A stretch of 35,112 nt of DNA, taken from NCBI GenBank assembly GCA_900767405.1, contig CAAFZB010000015.1:1-35112 (forward strand), in the 5' to 3' direction. The notes below the pieces were generated by a model, which searched no databases, was not told the origin of the DNA, and saw nothing but the letters and a program-made list of their open reading frames with translations. Made by a program: the position numbers and the translations under genes. Below are positions 1 to 7,937 of the stretch, piece by piece; positions within the stretch are counted from its first letter, which is position 1; each line of letters opens with the position of its first letter. The stretch comes from Rikenellaceae bacterium (GTDB lineage Bacteria; Bacteroidota; Bacteroidia; Bacteroidales; UBA932).

Positions 1-392
1 CGGTCGTCTTCCTTGTCCTTTCTGGTAAGTTCGTGGCGCTTGATTGTGCCGTTCCCGTAATCTTCTATATGGGCGCACAGCACGAATCCGTACTGGGTAT
101 GGCCGTTCATTGTCTGGGCATACAGATAATAGCAGGGCTTCGCATCCTTCCGCAGCCATCCCCTTTCCTTCCAAAGAGCGAAGTTCTGCACCGCCTTGTC
201 GTAAGAGCGCTGTTCGTGCTCACCGGCTAGAGGCGAGAAATCAATCTCCGGACGCGTGATGTGGAGCAGGGACTCGGGCCCGGCCATAGCGGCGGCCTCG
301 TCGCTGCTCAGCACGTCATAGGGTGGCGCAGACAGCGCCGCCGCTATTTCCCTGGGAGGGCGTATTGCCGCGAAAGGTTTGACTCTTACCAT
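1..392 (-). CDS. DUF1015 family protein, N-terminal part (cut by window edge)
   Basis: The minus strand is open from an ATG at 392 to the left edge (130 codons). The translation begins MVRVKPFAAIRPP and continues with APPYDV, which is the characteristic start of the DUF1015 family, whose members are about 400 residues. The ATG overlaps the serC stop by 7 bases (ATGGTAA), so translation is probably coupled. DUF1015 genes commonly sit beside serC/serA in Bacteroidota, and a link to serine metabolism is suspected for that reason only; I know of no established biochemical function. serA, which I would expect between serC and this gene, is absent here. The C-terminal two thirds are outside the window. 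Confidence 0.85.
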   Translation of the reverse strand, partial: MVRVKPFAAIRPPREIAAALSAPPYDVLSSDEAAAMAGPESLLHITRPEIDFSPLAGEHEQRSYDKAVQNFALWKERGWLRKDAKPCYYLYAQTMNGHTQYGFVLCAHIEDYGNGTIKRHELTRKDKEDD

Positions 393-1465
393 CTTCTGTA
401 CGTCTTTTCAAAATCGGTCATACAATTTACGAGGGCCTGTACGTCCTCCATTGTGCAGGCATTGTATATCGAAGCCCGCAAGCCTCCGGCAAGCCGATGG
501 CCCCGTACTCCCACAATATCATACTTCCGGGCAAAATCCACGAAAGTATCGAGAAGGTCTCCGTAACCCGGAGCCATATCGAAGCATACGTTCATATGCG
601 AACGGTCCCTGACATCGGCCGTACCGCAGAACATAGAATTCCTGTCCAGCTCGGCATACAGGGCATCCGCTTTTGCACGGTTAAACTTTTCCATAGCCTT
701 TACTCCACCCCGGTCCTTTATCCAGTGCAGGGTACGGTTCATAACATAGATGGAAAACACCGGAGGGGTGTTGAACATAGAACCGTTTTCTATCTGCACC
801 CGATAGTCAAGGATTGAAGGGATATGCCTCCCGACCTTGCCGAGGGCGTCCCTTCGTATCAGGGCGAAACCCAACCCGGCCGTTCCTGCATTTTTCTGGG
901 CCCCACCGTAAATGAGCGCATACCGGGAAACGTCGACGGGCCTGCTGAGGATATCGGAGGACATATCGGCAACCAGGTTCACAGGGCAGTCGATATCTTC
1001 CCTGAGCTGGGTCCCAAATACCGTATTGTTGGTTGTTATATGCAGATAGTCGATGTCGGCAGGGATTTCATACCCCCTGGGGACATAAGAGAAATTGCGG
1101 TCTGCAGAGCTTGCTACCTCAACGGCATTCCCGATTCCCCGGGCCTCCTTCAGGGCCTTTCCGGCCCAGATTCCCGTATTCACGTAACCGGCTTTGTTCT
1201 CAAGCAGGTTCATAGCCACGCAAAGGAACTGCATTGAGGCGCCACCCGCCATAAATACCACCTCATAACCGTCCGGGACGCGAAGCAGTTCCTTCCACAA
1301 TGCGCGGGTGTCATCCATCACGTCGCCCCATTGTTGTGAGCGATGGCTCACAGAAAGCACAGACACGCCGGTTCCGGCAAAATCCCGCAAAGCCTCCGAT
1401 GCCTCGTCGTAGACGAGCTGAGGCAACAGGCAGGGGCCGGCAGTGAATATGTGCTTGCGTGTCAT
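386..1465 (-). CDS. serC: phosphoserine aminotransferase
   Basis: Converts 3-phosphohydroxypyruvate and glutamate to O-phosphoserine and 2-oxoglutarate, the second step of serine synthesis; the family also acts in pyridoxal phosphate synthesis. It is a cytoplasmic PLP enzyme of aminotransferase class V. The 359-residue length is normal. It opens with the family signature FTAGPCLLP (residues 7-15); SVSHRS follows near 38-43, GGASMQF near 74-80, and the PLP lysine is K191 in YGGAQKN. The start ATG at 1465 overlaps the yigZ stop as ATGA, and its own stop overlaps the DUF1015 start, so it is the middle gene of a tightly coupled three-gene unit. Confidence 0.96.
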   Translation of the reverse strand: MTRKHIFTAGPCLLPQLVYDEASEALRDFAGTGVSVLSVSHRSQQWGDVMDDTRALWKELLRVPDGYEVVFMAGGASMQFLCVAMNLLENKAGYVNTGIWAGKALKEARGIGNAVEVASSADRNFSYVPRGYEIPADIDYLHITTNNTVFGTQLREDIDCPVNLVADMSSDILSRPVDVSRYALIYGGAQKNAGTAGLGFALIRRDALGKVGRHIPSILDYRVQIENGSMFNTPPVFSIYVMNRTLHWIKDRGGVKAMEKFNRAKADALYAELDRNSMFCGTADVRDRSHMNVCFDMAPGYGDLLDTFVDFARKYDIVGVRGHRLAGGLRASIYNACTMEDVQALVNCMTDFEKTYRRW

Positions 1466-2073
1466 AGCTTTTCTATTTTATCTTTAAAGATACCTATTTT
1501 TTCCATTCTGTCCAAAAAATCCTGCGTAAGAGCAAGCCTTACCCTGACCTGCACCGAACACGCAAGCCCGAAGTCCTGATTCCGCGTGGGCAAGTCCATA
1601 TCCTTGAGGATTTTCATCACGGACGGAAGGGTTTCGTAAGCAAAGGAAACATTATACCAGGCCCCGGCCGTCCTGGTTATTACGGACGCATTCGACAGGG
1701 CATCCGACGTCGATGTCCTGTACGCCCTGATAAGCCCCGGAATACCCAGCTTGATTCCACCGAAATAGCGGACTACAATAACCAGGACATCGCTCAGGCC
1801 CGCAGAATCTATCTGGCCGAGTATCTGCCGCCCGGCGCTGCCGGACGGTTCTCCGTCGTCGCCAGCGCGCCAGGTCTGTCCGTCAAGGCCCAGCCGGAAG
1901 GCGTAGCAATGATGCCTGGCGTCGTGATACTGCCGCCTGGCAATATCCAGCAGAGCTCTGACCTCGGCCTCGGTCTCTACCGGATAAGCCAAGGCTATGA
2001 AGCGGCTGCCAAGCTCTTTGTATAGTCCCTTGGAAGGCTCCAAAATGCTGTTATACGTATCTGAGCACTCCAT
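1462..2073 (-). CDS. yigZ: YigZ/IMPACT family protein (UPF0029)
   Basis: A 203-residue cytoplasmic protein of the YigZ/IMPACT family. The N-terminal domain shows the family core around RHHCYAFRLG, GDDGEPSGSAG and VVRYFGGIKLGIPGLIRAY, and a smaller ferredoxin-like C-terminal domain (DUF1949-like) follows. Related eukaryotic IMPACT proteins regulate Gcn2; the bacterial role is not settled. It is the first gene of yigZ-serC-DUF1015. A consensus -7 box lies only 7 bases before the ATG, so the leader should be very short. Confidence 0.93.
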   Translation of the reverse strand: MECSDTYNSILEPSKGLYKELGSRFIALAYPVETEAEVRALLDIARRQYHDARHHCYAFRLGLDGQTWRAGDDGEPSGSAGRQILGQIDSAGLSDVLVIVVRYFGGIKLGIPGLIRAYRTSTSDALSNASVITRTAGAWYNVSFAYETLPSVMKILKDMDLPTRNQDFGLACSVQVRVRLALTQDFLDRMEKIGIFKDKIEKL

Positions 2074-2080
2074 ATCAGTT

Positions 2081-2088
2081 CAAATTTA
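2081..2088 (-). promoter_or_regulatory. -7 promoter box for yigZ-serC
   Basis: On the minus strand this reads TAAATTTG, an exact match to the Bacteroidota TAnnTTTG box, ending 7 bases before the yigZ ATG. No clear -33 TTG is seen. It faces away from a second box at 2101-2108, with 12 bases between them. Confidence 0.65.
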
Positions 2089-2100
2089 GTGAATAATTCT

Positions 2101-2108
2101 TATCTTCG
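2101..2108 (+). promoter_or_regulatory. -7 promoter box for the pRiA4b-like gene
   Basis: TATCTTCG has one mismatch to TAnnTTTG. Only 4 bases separate it from the ATG at 2113. If transcription starts here the mRNA is practically leaderless, which argues against the in-frame ATG at 2089 that lies upstream of the box. Confidence 0.5.
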
Positions 2109-2112
2109 CAAT

Positions 2113-2625
2113 ATGAATTTCAAATACAGAGTGACACTTGACGGAATCAAAGGATTTTTCCGTGTTTACGCAGTAAGGCCCGACACCACACTATACAACT
2201 TTCACAAGCAGATGAAAGCCGATATGGAATTCCCTGCCGATGTTCCCATTCTTTTCAAGGCACTGGATGCCCTCGGAGACGTGGTAGCCCGTTATGCCTA
2301 TGTCGACCTCGGAAACGGCACCGTAGACAAGGTCACCATTGCGGACACCATAAAAGCAGGTGTGTTCTCTTTCGTTTATTTCTATGACACCGTTGCAAAA
2401 AGAAGCGTCACAATCACATTCGAGGATGACTTTCCGGGCACCGTCGCCGGTCCCCAAATTCTCGAGAGCAAAGGGCCCAACCCCGTGGAGTTCCTGGACC
2501 ACGGCTACGTATCATTCGAGGATATGACAAAAGAAGAACTCGCCGAAGACTTCGATGATGAAGATGAAGACGACGACGAGTCCGAAGATATCTGTGTCGA
2601 ACAGGACTGTGAGTCCGACGACTGA
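2113..2625 (+). CDS. pRiA4b ORF-3-like (IS1096 TnpR-like) protein
   Basis: A 170-residue protein beginning MNFKYRVTLDGIKGFFRVY. The pattern (short beta-strand lead, then LYNFHKQMKADMEF and a later YFYDTVAKRSVTITFEDDF) fits the PRiA4_ORF3-like fold, often annotated as IS1096 passenger TnpR-like. No transposase or insertion sequence is nearby, so that name says little about function. The last 30 or so residues form a highly acidic tail (EDFDDEDEDDDESED). I chose the second Met because the -7 box at 2101-2108 lies downstream of the ATG at 2089. Its end converges with the FKBP gene, 11 bases away. Function unknown. Confidence 0.75.
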   Translation: MNFKYRVTLDGIKGFFRVYAVRPDTTLYNFHKQMKADMEFPADVPILFKALDALGDVVARYAYVDLGNGTVDKVTIADTIKAGVFSFVYFYDTVAKRSVTITFEDDFPGTVAGPQILESKGPNPVEFLDHGYVSFEDMTKEELAEDFDDEDEDDDESEDICVEQDCESDD

Positions 2626-2636
2626 TCTACAGGAAA

Positions 2637-3434
2637 TTATTCTTCTTTTGCGACAGCTTTGCCAATCCTGTCAAGGCCAACCTCGAATATGAGAGTTGCG
2701 TTAGGTTCTATGCCGCGGTTCCCCTGGGGGCCGTATGCAAGTTCTGCAGGGATGACAAGTTTGATCTTTCCACCCTCGCCTATGAGTTTGAGTCCCTCAC
2801 GGAATCCGGCGATGTTGTATCTGAGAACCATCTGAACGGGATCTGCATCTGCTGCAACTTCTTCGATAACCTTACCCTTGATGTCGGTAAGCTTGTAATG
2901 AACGAATACTGTATCGGCGTCGGTAGCGACAACGTCTGTACCGGGCTCCTCGACAATGTAGCAAAGTCCTGACTCTGTAAGTTGAGCGCCTTCCTTCTGC
3001 ATCTTGGCAATATAAGCCTTTCCATCTTCACCGTTCTGGTAAGATTTCATATTTCTTCTCTTTCCAAGATACTCGTTGAAAATCCTGTCAATCTGGCCTG
3101 GATCGATCTTGAACTGCTTGCCATATTCGGTATCCTGAGGAGTTCCCTCAGACTTCAATACATCGTTGAAACCCTTGCGGATGCGTGAGAAGCTGAGATC
3201 TTCGCCGAAATCGTTGAACTTCACGATTTGTCCGAAATAAATTCCCAACAGATATGCAACAGAATCCTTTTGTGCCGATGTAGGAGCAACGGGTTTTACG
3301 TCAGCGGGAGCCGCTTCAGCTGTCTGCTCCTGGTTTGCCTGCTCTCCCTCCTGTGCGGGCTCCTCTGCTTTGGGAGCACACGCAATTACTGCAAAGCCCA
3401 TTGAAAGGGCTGCGAAAAATTTAAGTGCTTTCAT
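2637..3434 (-). CDS. FKBP-type peptidyl-prolyl cis-trans isomerase, lipoprotein
   Basis: A 265-residue exported protein that probably catalyses proline isomerisation and assists folding outside the cytoplasm. It starts MKALKFFAALSMGFAVIAC: the lipobox VIAC predicts a lipid-anchored lipoprotein, followed by an acidic and Ala/Pro-rich linker. A helical FKBP_N-type domain (about residues 50-150, with SYLLG-like and IFNEYLGKRR segments) precedes the FKBP_C domain (about 165-260), recognised by VFVHYKLTDIKGKVIEE, GFREGLKLIGEGGK and the typical IPAELAYGPQG. The open frame extends 45 codons further upstream into the ROK gene, but the signal peptide fixes the start at 3434. It lies 31 bases after the ROK kinase gene and may be co-transcribed. 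Confidence 0.93.
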   Translation of the reverse strand: MKALKFFAALSMGFAVIACAPKAEEPAQEGEQANQEQTAEAAPADVKPVAPTSAQKDSVAYLLGIYFGQIVKFNDFGEDLSFSRIRKGFNDVLKSEGTPQDTEYGKQFKIDPGQIDRIFNEYLGKRRNMKSYQNGEDGKAYIAKMQKEGAQLTESGLCYIVEEPGTDVVATDADTVFVHYKLTDIKGKVIEEVAADADPVQMVLRYNIAGFREGLKLIGEGGKIKLVIPAELAYGPQGNRGIEPNATLIFEVGLDRIGKAVAKEE

Positions 3435-3465
3435 CTTTTTTATTTGTGTTTTGATTAGTTCTCGT

Positions 3466-4422
3466 TTAAAGTTCCCAACCAAGGGCAGAGGCACCAAGGA
3501 TGGCCGCGTCTGATTCCTTAAGGCTTGAGAACAGAAGTTTAACCTTGTTCTTCCAGAGGAATACCACATTCTCGTTCATAGCTTCGATTATTGGCGCCTC
3601 GAGGAACTCCCTCGAGCGGGCAAGACCTCCGAAAAGGACTATGGCCTCGGGAGCCGAGAATGCAATGAAATCGGCAAGTTTTTCTCCAAGAATGCGTCCC
3701 GTATACCGGAACACCCTCTTTGACAGCTCATCCCCAGCTTTCGCCGCTTCGTATATGTCTTTGGAAGTTATGTTTTCCAGAGACCTGAGCGAAGACGGTT
3801 CATCGCTCATATCCAGCCATTCACGAGCCGTACGGGCAACACCTATGGCAGAAGCATAAGCCTCAAGGCAACCGTTTTGTCCGCAATTGCAATGACGGCC
3901 GTTGTGCCTTACCGCACAGGTATGTCCAAGTTCTCCGGCAAAACCGTCGTGACCGTAAACCACCTTCCCGTCAATCACGATGCCGCTTCCCACACCGGTT
4001 CCAAGTGTTATCATAATGAAGTTCTTCATTCCCTTGGCGACTCCATAGGTCATTTCCCCCATAGCGGCCGCATTGGCATCGTTGGTGAGCGATACGGGAA
4101 TGCCCGTGGCCTTAGAGAGCATTGCTGCAAAAGGTATGGTCTCCTTGCCGCACCAGGTGATATTCATAGCTCCTTCGATTTCTCCGGTATAATAATTGCC
4201 GTCGGGAGCGCCTACGCCGATTCCGCGGACCTGGCCTTCGACGTCGGCCTGCTTTATGAGGGCAAGCACAGCCTGAGACAGGTAATCTACGAATTCCTGG
4301 GCTACCGTATGTTTGTTGGACACCACTACAGTCTGCGCGAGCACCTCGCCGCGTGCATCCACAACTCCTATCTTGGCGGACTGTCCGCCGATATCTATAC
4401 CTACAACGTATTTCTTTTCCAT
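3466..4422 (-). CDS. ROK family sugar kinase (glucokinase or N-acetylglucosamine kinase)
   Basis: A 318-residue cytoplasmic kinase that should phosphorylate glucose or an amino sugar at C6. The ATP-binding motif GIDIGGQSAKIGVV is at residues 8-21, catalytic aspartate D115 lies in TNDANAA, and the ROK zinc site is intact: H167 of GELGH and cysteines C178, C180 and C185 of CNCGQNGC. It lies 5 bases after a FucP-type sugar permease and opposite a secreted beta-N-acetylhexosaminidase, so N-acetylglucosamine is a plausible in vivo substrate; that is inference, and sequence alone does not separate it from glucokinase. Confidence 0.9.
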   Translation of the reverse strand: MEKKYVVGIDIGGQSAKIGVVDARGEVLAQTVVVSNKHTVAQEFVDYLSQAVLALIKQADVEGQVRGIGVGAPDGNYYTGEIEGAMNITWCGKETIPFAAMLSKATGIPVSLTNDANAAAMGEMTYGVAKGMKNFIMITLGTGVGSGIVIDGKVVYGHDGFAGELGHTCAVRHNGRHCNCGQNGCLEAYASAIGVARTAREWLDMSDEPSSLRSLENITSKDIYEAAKAGDELSKRVFRYTGRILGEKLADFIAFSAPEAIVLFGGLARSREFLEAPIIEAMNENVVFLWKNKVKLLFSSLKESDAAILGASALGWEL

Positions 4423-4427
4423 ATCTG

Positions 4428-5699
4428 TTATTCTACGGGGATGTCTTTATTAACGTTTCTGCTTCCTACAAGAGCATAGAAGATGAGATAAGCAAGGCAG
4501 GCGATAAGCAGCCAATAGCTCTGCAGAGAGCCTACCTTGTCTGCAATGAAGTTCTGGACGAAGGGGATGATACCGCCACCGCAGACCAGAGTCATGAATA
4601 TTCCTGATGCAGCCGCAGTATATTTCCCAAGTCCTTCTGCAGAAAGATTGAAGATTGCTCCCCACATAACCGATGTACAGAGACCGCAGAGCATCATAAA
4701 TACAAGGCAGAGAGGAATGCTATTCTCACCAATCCTGATTGCGACTGTCTCGGGAATGAAGATGACACAGAGCAGGAATGCAATGGCAACGCAGGACATT
4801 ACCGAAAGCATAGCCTTGCTGCTGACCCTGGCACCTATCGCGCCGCCTCCGAGACGGCCGAGAAGCATACAGAACCAGTATGCGCCAACCATTGTTCCGG
4901 TGAGGGCGGGGCCGACCCATTCCAGACCGGAGAAATATATATTGGCAGTATTGGGGATTCCGACCTCTATACCTACATAGAAGAAAATTGCAATTGCGCC
5001 AAGAACGAAATGGCGGAAGCTCAGAGGACCGTACTTGTCCTTTTCAATCCTGCCCTCGAGGCGGGCAGCCTTCTGCTCGGGAGTCTCCATATGAGGCTCG
5101 GGAATGTTCGTAAGGGAAATTACCACGAATGCTATGGCAAAGATGGCCATTGCGATGATCATAACCGGAGCTGCCTTTGCAACGGTAGCGTCCTGGATGC
5201 TTCCGCCTACAAGCCATCCCACGAAGATAGGCGCGATGGTTCCACCGATGGAATTGCAGGAACCGCCGAACTGGATAAGCTGGTTACCCTTGTTTCCGCC
5301 GCCGCCCAGGGTGTTGAGCATAGGATTGACCACGATATTGAGCATACACATTGCGAAACCTGCAACGAAAGCGCCTGCAACGTAAACGGCGAAAGACTCT
5401 ACGTAACCCGAAAGGAACTGGATTGCAACACCTGCGATACCTACGATAACCGCAGCGAGGGACGTGAACTTGTAACCCTTTCTCTGAAGTATGAGACCTG
5501 CGGGGATACCCATACAGGCGTAAGCGATGAAGTTAGCCAGAGAGCCGAGCTGAGAGAGAGCCTTGCTTGCGCCGAACTGGTTGGTGACAATTACGCCCAT
5601 TGAACCGGCCAGGTTGGTCACGAACGCAATCATAAAGAACAGTGCGAACATCACCACGATAGCCGGAGTGAAGTTCTGCTTTTGTGTAGATTTAGTCAT
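4428..5699 (-). CDS. sugar MFS permease, FucP/GluP/NagP type
   Basis: A 423-residue inner-membrane proton/sugar symporter of the FucP subfamily, with about 12 hydrophobic segments. The N-terminal FALFFMIAFVTNLAGSMGV and the cytoplasmic-loop motif GYKFTSLAAVIVGIAG are typical, as is the conserved NPMLNTLGGGGNKGNQL stretch near residues 125-142 preceding a Q-F-G-G-S segment. Related Bacteroidota permeases carry glucose, fucose or N-acetylglucosamine. The immediate downstream ROK kinase and the divergent hexosaminidase suggest GlcNAc uptake. I could not find a consensus -7 box on this strand in the 80-base divergent gap. Confidence 0.9.
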   Translation of the reverse strand: MTKSTQKQNFTPAIVVMFALFFMIAFVTNLAGSMGVIVTNQFGASKALSQLGSLANFIAYACMGIPAGLILQRKGYKFTSLAAVIVGIAGVAIQFLSGYVESFAVYVAGAFVAGFAMCMLNIVVNPMLNTLGGGGNKGNQLIQFGGSCNSIGGTIAPIFVGWLVGGSIQDATVAKAAPVMIIAMAIFAIAFVVISLTNIPEPHMETPEQKAARLEGRIEKDKYGPLSFRHFVLGAIAIFFYVGIEVGIPNTANIYFSGLEWVGPALTGTMVGAYWFCMLLGRLGGGAIGARVSSKAMLSVMSCVAIAFLLCVIFIPETVAIRIGENSIPLCLVFMMLCGLCTSVMWGAIFNLSAEGLGKYTAAASGIFMTLVCGGGIIPFVQNFIADKVGSLQSYWLLIACLAYLIFYALVGSRNVNKDIPVE

Positions 5700-5730
5700 A
5701 GTGCGTTATAATTTTTGAATAATAAATATC

Positions 5731-5738
5731 TATATTTG
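5731..5738 (+). promoter_or_regulatory. -7 promoter box for the hexosaminidase gene
   Basis: TATATTTG matches TAnnTTTG exactly and ends 41 bases before the ATG at 5780, leaving a normal-length leader. The nearest upstream TTG (5715-5717) is closer than the usual -33 spacing, so the -33 element is uncertain. Confidence 0.6.
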
Positions 5739-5779
5739 CAATAACCCACGAATATACAAAAATTACCAGACAATTCCAT

Positions 5780-7873
5780 ATGAAATCCAAACTTTTTTCT
5801 CTGTCGCTCATTGCGCTCGCCCTTCTTTTGGCAAGTTCCTGCAAACCTACGGTAACGTTCACGGAAGGGCCCCTCGATCCCGAGACCGGGAAAGGGACAT
5901 ACTCGATTGTAATAGATAATCCTCCCAAGGGAGACAACTGGGCAGTATGGTTCTCCTGCTTCCGTGTACGTCCCCAGATTCTGGAAGGGTCGAATGCCAC
6001 CATCGAGCATCTTTTCGGAACCCTCCACAAAATCACACCCACGGCAGACTGCAAGGACAAGGTTGTAATCAATTTCCTCGCCAGCCCCTTGAGAAGACAG
6101 AGCTGGGCTCCCGAGAAATTTACTTTGGACATCCCCGGAATGAGCCCCGTAGAGCTCGAGACCGAGTACATATTCCAAGAGGCGAAAGACGTCCCTCTCT
6201 TTGAATACGAGACAGTAGAACTCGATGAATTCGACATTGTTCCCAAGCCGAAGATTATAGATAAGCGCGAAAGGAAATCCATATTGGGTGTTCTTTCCGT
6301 AGATGAGATTGCCCAAAAATGGCAGCCAGACACAGTAGCCGGGAAAGTTCCCGGATGGTATAGGATAGACATAATGTCGGGAGAAGTGAACATTCAGGCC
6401 TCCGATGCAGACGGCGCCTTCTACGCAGCCGTTACCCTGAGCAAGATTCTCAGGAATGGAGAAGGGGAAGTCACCAACGTGACCATAGAGGACTGGCCCG
6501 ACCTGCAGTACCGCGGACTTATGCTTGACGTCGCCCGCAACTTCACTACAAAGGACAATGTACTCAAGCTCATCGACGTTCTGGCCGGATTCAAGGTCAA
6601 CGTTCTTCATCTCCACATTGCCGACGACGAAGGCTGGAGAATCGAAATCCCCGGAATCCCCCAGCTCACCGCATTCTCGGCCTTCCACAGTCTTCCTGTA
6701 AGGCAGGCCGACGGCAGCTATAAGGAAATCACCCACCTTGCTCCCACCCACAGCGGAGACTTCGACCCCAATGCCGGAGGTTCATCAACCGGATTCTACA
6801 CCAAGGCCGATTATATTGAAATCGTAAAATACGCTCACAAGAACCATATCCGCGTAATCCCCGAGATTGATACTCCGGGCCATTTCCGCGCAGCCCTCAG
6901 AGGTATGGATTACTACTGTGACCAGACCGGAGACGAATCCCTTCGCCTGACCGAGCCCGGTGACACATCCAAATATTACTCCGTACAATACTTCAACGAC
7001 AACGCGCTCAACGTCGCCCTGAACTCTTCATACAAGTTTATGAATATTCTTATGGACACCTTCATCGCCTATCACAACGAGGCCGGAGTTCCTCTCACCG
7101 AGTTCCACGTAGGCGGAGACGAGGTTCCGGGCGGCGCCTGGATGGGTTCACCAGCCTGCCAGGCCCTGATGCAGGAGAACGGATGGACCGGCGCCGCACA
7201 GCTCAAGGCCTATTTCCTGAGGAGGGTTATGTCTATCGCCGAGGCCAAAGGCATCAAGATTGCCGGATGGCAGGAGACTCCCCAGAGGCTCGACACCAAG
7301 ACCGAAGACCAGATGAAACGCGACCTTGCGTTCACCAATATCTGGAGCACAAGACCCGAAGGCCACAGCGACGAACTTCCCTACAAAATGGCCAACAAGG
7401 GATTCAACGTAATCCTCTGCAATATGACCAATGCCTATGCAGACTTTGCCTACAACAGCAGCGTCCTCGAACGCGGGCACGACTGGGGTGGACTGGTCGA
7501 CGAGCGCCGCAGCTTCTGCCTGCTTCCGTTCAATTCCTACAGTTCTGTAAGATTCGACGATAGCGGAGCGCCTGCAGACCTTACCGACGCCGCTACAGGG
7601 AAGACCGTTCTGGAAGCTCCCGAGAGGATTATGGGTGTTCAGGCACAGTTGTGGACCGAGACCATCCGCAATTTCGACCACGTCACATACTATATCTTCC
7701 CCAAGATGATTGGTCTTTGGGAAAGAGGATGGAACGCCCATCCCGTATGGGAATTCAGCAAAGATGCGCAGGATCCTGCATTCACCGAGGATTTCAACCG
7801 CTTCTTCAGCACGGTCGAGCAGCACGAGATGCCTTGGTTCGACCAGCTGGGAATCTGCTATCACAAACGATAG
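5780..7873 (+). CDS. beta-N-acetylhexosaminidase, GH20 lipoprotein
   Basis: A 697-residue exo-glycosidase expected to release terminal GlcNAc or GalNAc from glycans at the cell surface or in the periplasm. The signal peptide ends in the lipobox ASSC (Cys21). A beta-rich region of about 130 residues precedes a GH20b-type domain (about 150-250) and the GH20 barrel, which opens with YRGLMLDVARNF and HLHIADDEGWRIEIPG. The catalytic pair is D447-E448 in FHVGGDEVPGGAW, the GH20 signature for substrate-assisted catalysis. It is divergent from a sugar permease and ROK kinase, which fits scavenging of mucin, N-glycan or peptidoglycan amino sugars. A strong terminator follows 12 bases after the stop. 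Confidence 0.95.
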   Translation: MKSKLFSLSLIALALLLASSCKPTVTFTEGPLDPETGKGTYSIVIDNPPKGDNWAVWFSCFRVRPQILEGSNATIEHLFGTLHKITPTADCKDKVVINFLASPLRRQSWAPEKFTLDIPGMSPVELETEYIFQEAKDVPLFEYETVELDEFDIVPKPKIIDKRERKSILGVLSVDEIAQKWQPDTVAGKVPGWYRIDIMSGEVNIQASDADGAFYAAVTLSKILRNGEGEVTNVTIEDWPDLQYRGLMLDVARNFTTKDNVLKLIDVLAGFKVNVLHLHIADDEGWRIEIPGIPQLTAFSAFHSLPVRQADGSYKEITHLAPTHSGDFDPNAGGSSTGFYTKADYIEIVKYAHKNHIRVIPEIDTPGHFRAALRGMDYYCDQTGDESLRLTEPGDTSKYYSVQYFNDNALNVALNSSYKFMNILMDTFIAYHNEAGVPLTEFHVGGDEVPGGAWMGSPACQALMQENGWTGAAQLKAYFLRRVMSIAEAKGIKIAGWQETPQRLDTKTEDQMKRDLAFTNIWSTRPEGHSDELPYKMANKGFNVILCNMTNAYADFAYNSSVLERGHDWGGLVDERRSFCLLPFNSYSSVRFDDSGAPADLTDAATGKTVLEAPERIMGVQAQLWTETIRNFDHVTYYIFPKMIGLWERGWNAHPVWEFSKDAQDPAFTEDFNRFFSTVEQHEMPWFDQLGICYHKR

Positions 7874-7885
7874 CGGTCCGTTACC

Positions 7886-7924
7886 AAAAACGGCCCCGGA
7901 GCCTTCGCTTCGGGGTCGTTTTTT
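7886..7924. terminator. bidirectional intrinsic terminator
   Basis: An inverted repeat pairs AAAAACGGCCCCGGAG (7886-7901) with CTTCGGGGTCGTTTTT (7908-7923) around a 6-base loop, with one mismatch and one G-T pair. It has an A-run on the left and a T-run on the right, so it can terminate both the hexosaminidase gene (plus) and the convergent acyl-CoA synthetase gene (minus). Confidence 0.9.
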
Positions 7925-7937
7925 ATTCCGGCGGCCT

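Noticed and set aside
2113..2625. Insertion sequence suggested by similarity to IS1096 TnpR/pRiA4b ORF-3
   Set aside because: No transposase, terminal repeats or target duplications are visible; the family name is historical.
5692..6751. Two overlapping minus-strand frames (233 and 351 codons) opposite the 5' half of the hexosaminidase gene
   Set aside because: Both cover the promoter and signal peptide region of GH20 on the other strand and resemble no family.
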